Shown: positions 59,501 through 64,000 of the stretch, in pieces
Layout: each line of letters opens with the position of its first letter
Position numbering within the stretch: position 1 is the stretch's first letter
Origin: Diplocarpon mali
Taxonomy: Eukaryota > Ascomycota > Leotiomycetes > Helotiales > Drepanopezizaceae
Direction of reading: 5' to 3'
DNA length: 64,000 nt
Assembly (NCBI GenBank): GCA_024741835.1
Contig: JAENRP010000061.1
Location: 8,826 to 72,825 of the forward strand
Translations under genes and position numbers: made by a program
The notes under the pieces: model-generated
Database searches by the model: none
Seen by the model: only the letters and a program-made list of their open reading frames with translations
Told to the model about the DNA's origin: nothing

Positions 59501-60213
59501 CGCGAACGATCGTCGCCCCAAATCCCACCTGCTCCATGCTCTCCCTCAGAGTCGTTATCGTCGTTCGCATGCCGCGTCTCCGGCGGGGAATTCTTCAACA
59601 TTTTCGTCAAAACTGAAGTGCCTGGAGCCCGATCTGACGTAATCGAACTGTTTTCCGGTGATACCGGCTCTGAACCCTCTGGAATCGGGTGATTCTGCAA
59701 TCCTTCTATATTCCTGATCGGCGAGCTCTCGCTCTCCAATTTCCCCGGGCCGAAATAGGATTCGAGGGACGTTTGCGCAGAACGCTGGCGGGGCGGAGAC
59801 ACGCTTCGCACAGAAGCTTTATCTGAAAGAGCGTATGAGGCAAGTTCTGCTGTATCTTCCCGCACACTTCGAGCCGTAAGTGTGTTATCAGCATGCGCTG
59901 ATATCTTGTCAGTGGAATTCCAAAGGAAAACCTGGGGAGGGAAATCACCTTGAGGATTTGAATTTCCTCGATGTAAGAAATGTACGGAGGACCTTGTTGG
60001 GTCACGATTGGAAGCCAAGGAAGAGCTGATTGCAGACGCATGTGAAGCCGGTGTTTCTTGCCTTCCCCGGCACGAACCATAATCCAGGCCGGCATTTGAG
60101 GTGCCATCGTCGGCATCGGATGCGTCTGGGATGCGTTTTGGACTCGAGTGCGATCCCACCGAGGGAGCCCGCAGTCGTCTCGAGGAGACGAATCCCGAAG
60201 TTGGCAGTGACAT
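56594..60213 (-). CDS. vsb1: SulP-STAS-cNMP transporter, Vsb1-like vacuolar protein
   Basis: Large SLC26/SulP-family transporter. The yeast homologue Vsb1 (YGR125W) is needed for vacuolar storage of basic amino acids. Exons 60213-59172, 59064-58919, 58871-57828 and 57781-56594 give 1139 aa. Residues 1 to about 300 are a Ser-rich disordered cytosolic tail. The SulP membrane domain starts near NAVVEPVSCLPAVVLGNLLNILDALSYGMILFP and includes FFLMGVFNCGYIVGFIPRHILIGCIGGVGFFL and [30 protein letters not shown]. A STAS domain follows (HVTKLGGYLFFGTIVSVEERI...IRYLILDLRKVDGVDYSAAEVF), then a cyclic-nucleotide-binding-like fold (GTTLFQSGEPAKGFYLLEDGILRAD...GTTCGELPFFSETDRTATVQAERDCVTWLM). Fusion of all three modules is the hallmark of this fungal clade. 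Substrate assignment is by homology only. First Met is at 60213; earlier in-frame codons lack an ATG. Confidence 0.88.
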
Positions 60214-61138
60214 GGCCGGCAACCCTTCGATGGCGACGGCAATAAGCAAGTTCGTGGGCCACTCGCGCTGTCGAGGGAGGGGGGCAGAGCGTTGGGAACG
60301 AGGTTGTAAGAGTATGATGGTGAAATAAGTTGAGCCAAGGGCCGGTACCAGACCAGACTAAGTGCGGGCAGGACCAAGCGTATGCTGGGCAAGCGTAAGG
60401 TAAGTAACAAGGAGAAGGTCTAGATGGAAAAGCATGGTTTGAGAGATGACTTTGGATGTTTAGTCATGTCATCTACAACCGTAATAGCAGCAGCAGATAC
60501 CATGGGAAATGCTCCGCGCAAGGACTGACGATCTTGTCATTCTGGCGAGGGGTGGAGTGTAGTGGGAGGGAGGAGAGAGGAGCGTTGGTAGGGCCGGTCT
60601 TCGGCATCCTTGCCTGCATCGCCCTGCAGCAGCGGGGTCCTGTGGAGGTATCACGTGCCGACCCCGGTTTTCACGGCGTCCAGGGCTCTTGTCCGGTCAA
60701 TCTTGGCTTCTTCTGCATGGCATCCGGGGGTGGTAAGCCGAACTGACTTTTCGCTCCGCGCGTACGGCAACGAATGGCATCATCAGCGACACTCGACGTC
60801 GTCGTGGTGTCATGCGTAGCACCATCGATTATCCGACTGACAGAGACTTCTTGCTCCCTGGTAACACGACAACGGCTATGGTGCTCAGAGAGATGCGCCA
60901 CATGAACGTACGAGAGCTTACAGCGCACCAGACCAAATTCTCTCACTTGAGCACGCAGCGAAGTTTGGAGTTGTGCAATCAGATGTCGCCATGCTTACCC
61001 TGCGTATCGCAAAAACCTTCGTTGCCAGAGAACATGGGACTTCGTGTTGCTCTACACTGGCAGCCAATCCCCAATCTGTAAGTACTTACTCGGAACCGAA
61101 ACTAGTGAAGCTCTGTCTTCCTGTATCTACCACCATAA
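60214..61138. promoter_or_regulatory. Upstream region of the Vsb1-like gene
   Basis: 0.93 kb with no supported ORF, covering the promoter and leader of the minus-strand transporter and perhaps that of the small plus-strand ORF at 61139. Confidence 0.4.
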
Positions 61139-61402
61139 ATGACAAGTTTCGTTAGCATCCCTCAAACATGCTCTTGCGTCTGGTGGGACGGGCCCCTCGG
61201 GCACAACTACGAAGTACATCCCGCAAAGTGCATTAGAATCATGCAATCAAGAAAATGGCAAGCTAGCTGCCCGAACTCTTCACTGCGTTTGAGTGGCTGG
61301 TGCGATGTGTGCCAGTTCCACAGAGTGAGCATGCAACCACATGCTCCGAAGACTTTGGAAAACGAATACAAAAGAGCTGTAGAGATCAGGGCCAGCACAT
61401 AG
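61139..61402 (+). CDS. Small Cys/Trp-rich hypothetical protein
   Basis: No family recognised. A complete ATG-to-TAG frame of 87 codons lies between the Vsb1-like gene and psf1. It contains six cysteines in a zinc-ribbon-like layout: C11-x-C13, C31, C44, C55-x-x-C58. A VWWDGPLGHNYEVH stretch and a Lys/Arg-rich C-terminus are also present. There is no signal peptide, so metal binding in the cytoplasm or nucleus is more likely than secretion. The evenly spread Cys, Trp and His and a normal fungal codon choice make it better than the surrounding random frames. It might be a lone exon of a larger gene or chance. The overlapping antisense frames are less protein-like. Confidence 0.35.
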   Translation: MTSFVSIPQTCSCVWWDGPLGHNYEVHPAKCIRIMQSRKWQASCPNSSLRLSGWCDVCQFHRVSMQPHAPKTLENEYKRAVEIRAST

Positions 61403-61813
61403 GACTTTTCCTTGAACGGATCTATGGCGTCCACCCAATATAATCCCGGAAACGAGATTACCGTCCCGAGTAATTCCCAGCTCGGAAGCATCCATTGAGC
61501 CATTCTCAACTTTCCCGTGCTCGCCTTGGCCTTGTCCCTTCCCCCCCTTTTTCCACCTTGCCAGCTCAGAAGTTTGTTCGCTCACGCCTGTTCCTTTTCG
61601 TCAAACTCCACTCGTATCCGGCGTTGACCGTAACGGGTCCTCTCTGCGAACTGTGCAAGAGGAGCATCGACACGGATGCTATGAAAACCTCCGAGAGGCC
61701 TGTTCCTCGACCGTGTTGCCCGTGACGAGTCTTTTTCATGAATCTTGAGCTGTCAATCTTGTCCTGTGCTTGCGCAAAGTACTCCAACCCCGCATTGCGG
61801 CCGAGTCCCACTC
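61403..61813. other. Short intergenic region
   Basis: 411 bp between the small Cys-rich ORF and the psf1 stop; nothing recognisable. Confidence 0.45.
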
Positions 61814-62570
61814 TCAGCTCAGTTTCTGTAGGTATCCTTGTGCTATCAATCGCTCCACATCTCCTTGGCGAACGTAGAACTGCGAGTTCTTGGTGAGGTT
61901 GATTGTGCTGCCCGGCTTGTTAGTCAAGTCAAGAGAGTCAGCAGGAATCCAAGTCACTAACCCATACTCTGTCTGTATCTCTCCGGCATCCTTCAACACT
62001 CGAACATCAATGAAGAGATCCCGTGGGGGCTCAAGACTCCCAGTCAGATCAATATCAGTCCATTGGCCCTTGTAGGCGGCCAGTAAATCGCTGTATTGTC
62101 TGACGTACTCCTCCTCTTCGGGACTCAGACTGCTACTGTTCCCCTCCCCATTGCCAAGATCTGCTGCTCCGTTCTGACTCTCATTGGGAGCTCTCTGTTG
62201 TGCCGCCAGATCCACGACATCTTTCCCGCTCCAAACCATCTCTTCCAGCTTGTCCGTTCGTGTCCGGTGATAAGCGAGCAGGCAACGCTTGTTCCGACGC
62301 ATGCAGAGGTGGTCGACGAGGAGAGTACAAGCCGTTGCAGGATCCGCAGATGGTTCGAATGAGCCGTTGAATGGTTGCAAGATGCTCGAAACGTCTTTAT
62401 CTAGGTCTCGCACCTCTCTCGTTACTGCCCGCACAGTTTCGGTCTGATAAGGGGGGAGATGTTCTAGCTTTTGCGTCCTTTTGGCATGTTGGACCTGCGC
62501 CCAACATCAGAGCGTACTTGGAGGGGGACGCGGGTGAACGTACAAGTTGATTTCCTAGATCCCCATACAT
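61814..62570 (-). CDS. psf1: GINS complex subunit Psf1 (DNA replication)
   Basis: Subunit of the GINS tetramer, which joins Cdc45 and Mcm2-7 in the replicative CMG helicase. Exons 62570-62544 (27 nt, MYGDLGNQL) and 62494-61814 give 235 aa. The opening MYGDLGNQLVQHAKRTQKLEHLPPYQTETVRAVTREVRDLDKDV is the conserved Psf1 A-domain start, assembled across the junction. HLCMRRNKRCLLAYHRTRTDKLEEMVW is the other diagnostic block. After a variable Ser/Glu-rich linker come the acidic EEEEYVRQYSDLLAAYKG and a C-terminal B domain (DLFIDVRVLKDAGEIQTEYG...LTKNSQFYVRQGDVERLIAQGYLQKL). The linker is slightly longer than in yeast. Confidence 0.96.
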
Positions 62571-63364
62571 TTGAAGAGCTTCTCAACAGTGGACGCGTGA
62601 GAAAGTGAATAGTCATTTTCAGCCTTGTCCGGAGAGCGGGATGTCGCGCCGAACATTCAGGACGCGGCGCGGCTAGCAAGCGCTTTCGCCGCGAGGAAAG
62701 CTTATTACATATCACCAACCACACCTCACCTAGTTTGGTGTCACTATTGTTATCATCGAAAGCCTGTTTTGAAAGCGGACAGAAGGCTTATCACGGCATT
62801 TCCCTCCTCAATGGCATCGTAATTCCCCAAGGCCCCTGAGTTTATTTTCAGCAAGCCCTGACGGCTACCTGCATGAACAATGGCATTGTCAGATCCACAA
62901 ACTTTCAGCTTCATTCCAACATTCGGAGGGGCCGTGAAAGTCTCCCATGGAATCAAAGACTCCATGGACACCGACAAGGAGGCCAAGATTGCCTCAGAAC
63001 AAACATCCACGGTGATATGGAGCATGAAAAGCCACCGAAACCACAAGGCAACGGTACGACGAGAGTGATTAATGAGGGCTGAAGGGTTTATTTCGTAAGC
63101 GAAATCACTGCCAAATCATCCAAGACCATGGTTGATGATTTCATCATATAACATGCATTCAACATTTGGGGTAATACTTGAAGGACCTGTACAAACGCCA
63201 CACTGAAATAGCACAAAAATAAACCCTTCACGCCAGCCATCGCTACCTGAAAATGCTCATCAGTCTACCGCACCAGTTTACAACCGCGCTCCTATTTTAG
63301 GAAGAATCTTGGTCTCCTCGAAACACCAGTCAAGACACGCTCGCCACCAAAGACAGGACATTAC
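62571..63364. promoter_or_regulatory. Psf1 promoter and downstream-gene 3' region
   Basis: 0.8 kb between two minus-strand genes. GC-rich sequence with CGCG motifs at 62640-62700, just upstream of psf1, may contain cell-cycle promoter elements such as ACGCG-type MCB sites (for example GACGCGGCGCG near 62660). No ORF is supported. Confidence 0.4.
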
Positions 63365-64000
63365 TCAGGCGCCATCCATCCACTTGTTGAACTGGTCCTC
63401 CTCCTCCAGTGTCTCAACGTGCCAATTCTCCTGCGTTCCTCTCAAGATGTGTGCATGCGGGTCATGGATCTGTGAGCCTTCCAGGGTGAGCGTAGGGTCA
63501 ATGAACGGCATGTTTGGGTCCTGATCATGAGCTGCGAAGGGTGTCTCCCACTGATGGTCACTGTTTTGACTGGCGCTGTAGTACACGCTTGGGTGTCCAG
63601 CGCCATGGAAGCTACCAACGAGGTTTTGAGGAACCAGCGATGGATCGATTCGTGGCTCGGGAGCTGGCGACTCTCGGTACTGTTGATATTGCATGTCGTA
63701 CTCGTGGCCACCGGGAAGTCCCAAATATGAGTGTGGCCCAGGAGTGGTTGCCTTTCTGAGGACGACATCTTCGGTGCTTGGGAGGTTCTGGTTGTTGTGG
63801 ATGATCTGCCGGTAGTACTCTCCTTGACGCAAGTTCTGGTTGTACGGCATTGGCATCGGTCTTCCGGGGTTATTGGCTTGATAGGATGACGGGTGGTAGA
63901 TGTGATGAGGCTCCATTGAGTTATCTCTGGAGGAGTATCTATATGCTGATTCGGTCGTTGGGTATGCGACTGGAAGCGGAGTCATCCTAGGAGATGGACG
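63365..64000 (-). CDS. C-terminal fragment of unidentified protein (cut by window edge)
   Basis: Open frame reading from beyond the right edge to a stop at 63365; at least 211 codons are visible, and the 5' part lies outside the window. I do not recognise it. The visible part is rich in Pro, Tyr, Gln, His and Asn (for example PMPYNQNLRQGEYYRQIIHNNQNL and GHEYDMQYQQYRESPAPEPRIDPSL) and looks disordered, like the tail of a fungal transcription or RNA-binding factor. It ends in an acidic, amphipathic EEEDQFNKWMDGA that could be a short interaction motif. No membrane segment or catalytic motif is seen. An ATG at residue position 63985 is internal; the frame continues upstream to the edge. Confidence 0.6.
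   Translation of the reverse strand, partial: RPSPRMTPLPVAYPTTESAYRYSSRDNSMEPHHIYHPSSYQANNPGRPMPMPYNQNLRQGEYYRQIIHNNQNLPSTEDVVLRKATTPGPHSYLGLPGGHEYDMQYQQYRESPAPEPRIDPSLVPQNLVGSFHGAGHPSVYYSASQNSDHQWETPFAAHDQDPNMPFIDPTLTLEGSQIHDPHAHILRGTQENWHVETLEEEDQFNKWMDGA

Noticed and set aside
1..64000. CRISPR arrays, tRNA or rRNA genes, biosynthetic gene cluster
   Set aside because: No regularly spaced direct repeats, no cloverleaf with an A/B-box pattern, and no PKS, NRPS or terpene-synthase motifs were seen. Gene functions are unrelated housekeeping roles.

Overview
The window comes from the nuclear genome of a filamentous ascomycete (Pezizomycotina; a Leotiomycetes or Sordariomycetes relative is a guess). 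The signs are short introns of about 48-190 nt with GTRNGT donors and CTRAY branch points, two Zn2Cys6 regulators, a GID-complex subunit, an EF-hand external NADH dehydrogenase and a Psf1 GINS subunit. Exon structures below were rebuilt by hand from splice signals, reading phase and family knowledge; no alignment or RNA data were available.

Layout. 0-9 kb: MFS sugar transporter, uridine kinase (opposite strand), Gid8-type LisH/CTLH protein, and type II NADH dehydrogenase. 9-17 kb: Zn2Cys6 regulator, a repeat-rich gap that includes an assembly gap, eIF2B alpha, NECAP-type endocytic protein, and a coiled-coil protein of unknown function. 17-32.7 kb: gene-poor stretch holding only a CSC1/OSCA-type channel, a PAP2 lipid phosphatase and, inside an AT-richer pocket, a three-exon small secreted cysteine-rich protein that simple ORF calling misses. 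32.7-42.4 kb: aldo-keto reductase, glycine-cleavage T protein, V-ATPase subunit H, B-type cyclin and mitochondrial ribosomal protein uL2m. 43.8-55.5 kb: large Zn2Cys6/Fungal_trans regulator, THO subunit Tex1, Ric1 and CK2 beta. 56.6-64 kb: SulP-STAS-cNMP transporter of the Vsb1 type, a small Cys-rich ORF, Psf1, and a 3'-terminal fragment of an unidentified gene cut by the window edge.

Most genes are unrelated housekeeping functions: translation, vesicle traffic, cell cycle, mitochondrial metabolism and vacuolar acidification/storage. I see no biosynthetic cluster, defence island, CRISPR array, tRNA, rRNA or intact transposon. The most interesting items are small: a probable 2-nt microexon in the uridine kinase gene, the hidden 8-cysteine secreted protein, a stop-free in-frame 51-nt intron in the large regulator, a CGG half-site array just upstream of a Zn2Cys6 gene, and a diverged repeat shared by two gene-poor stretches.
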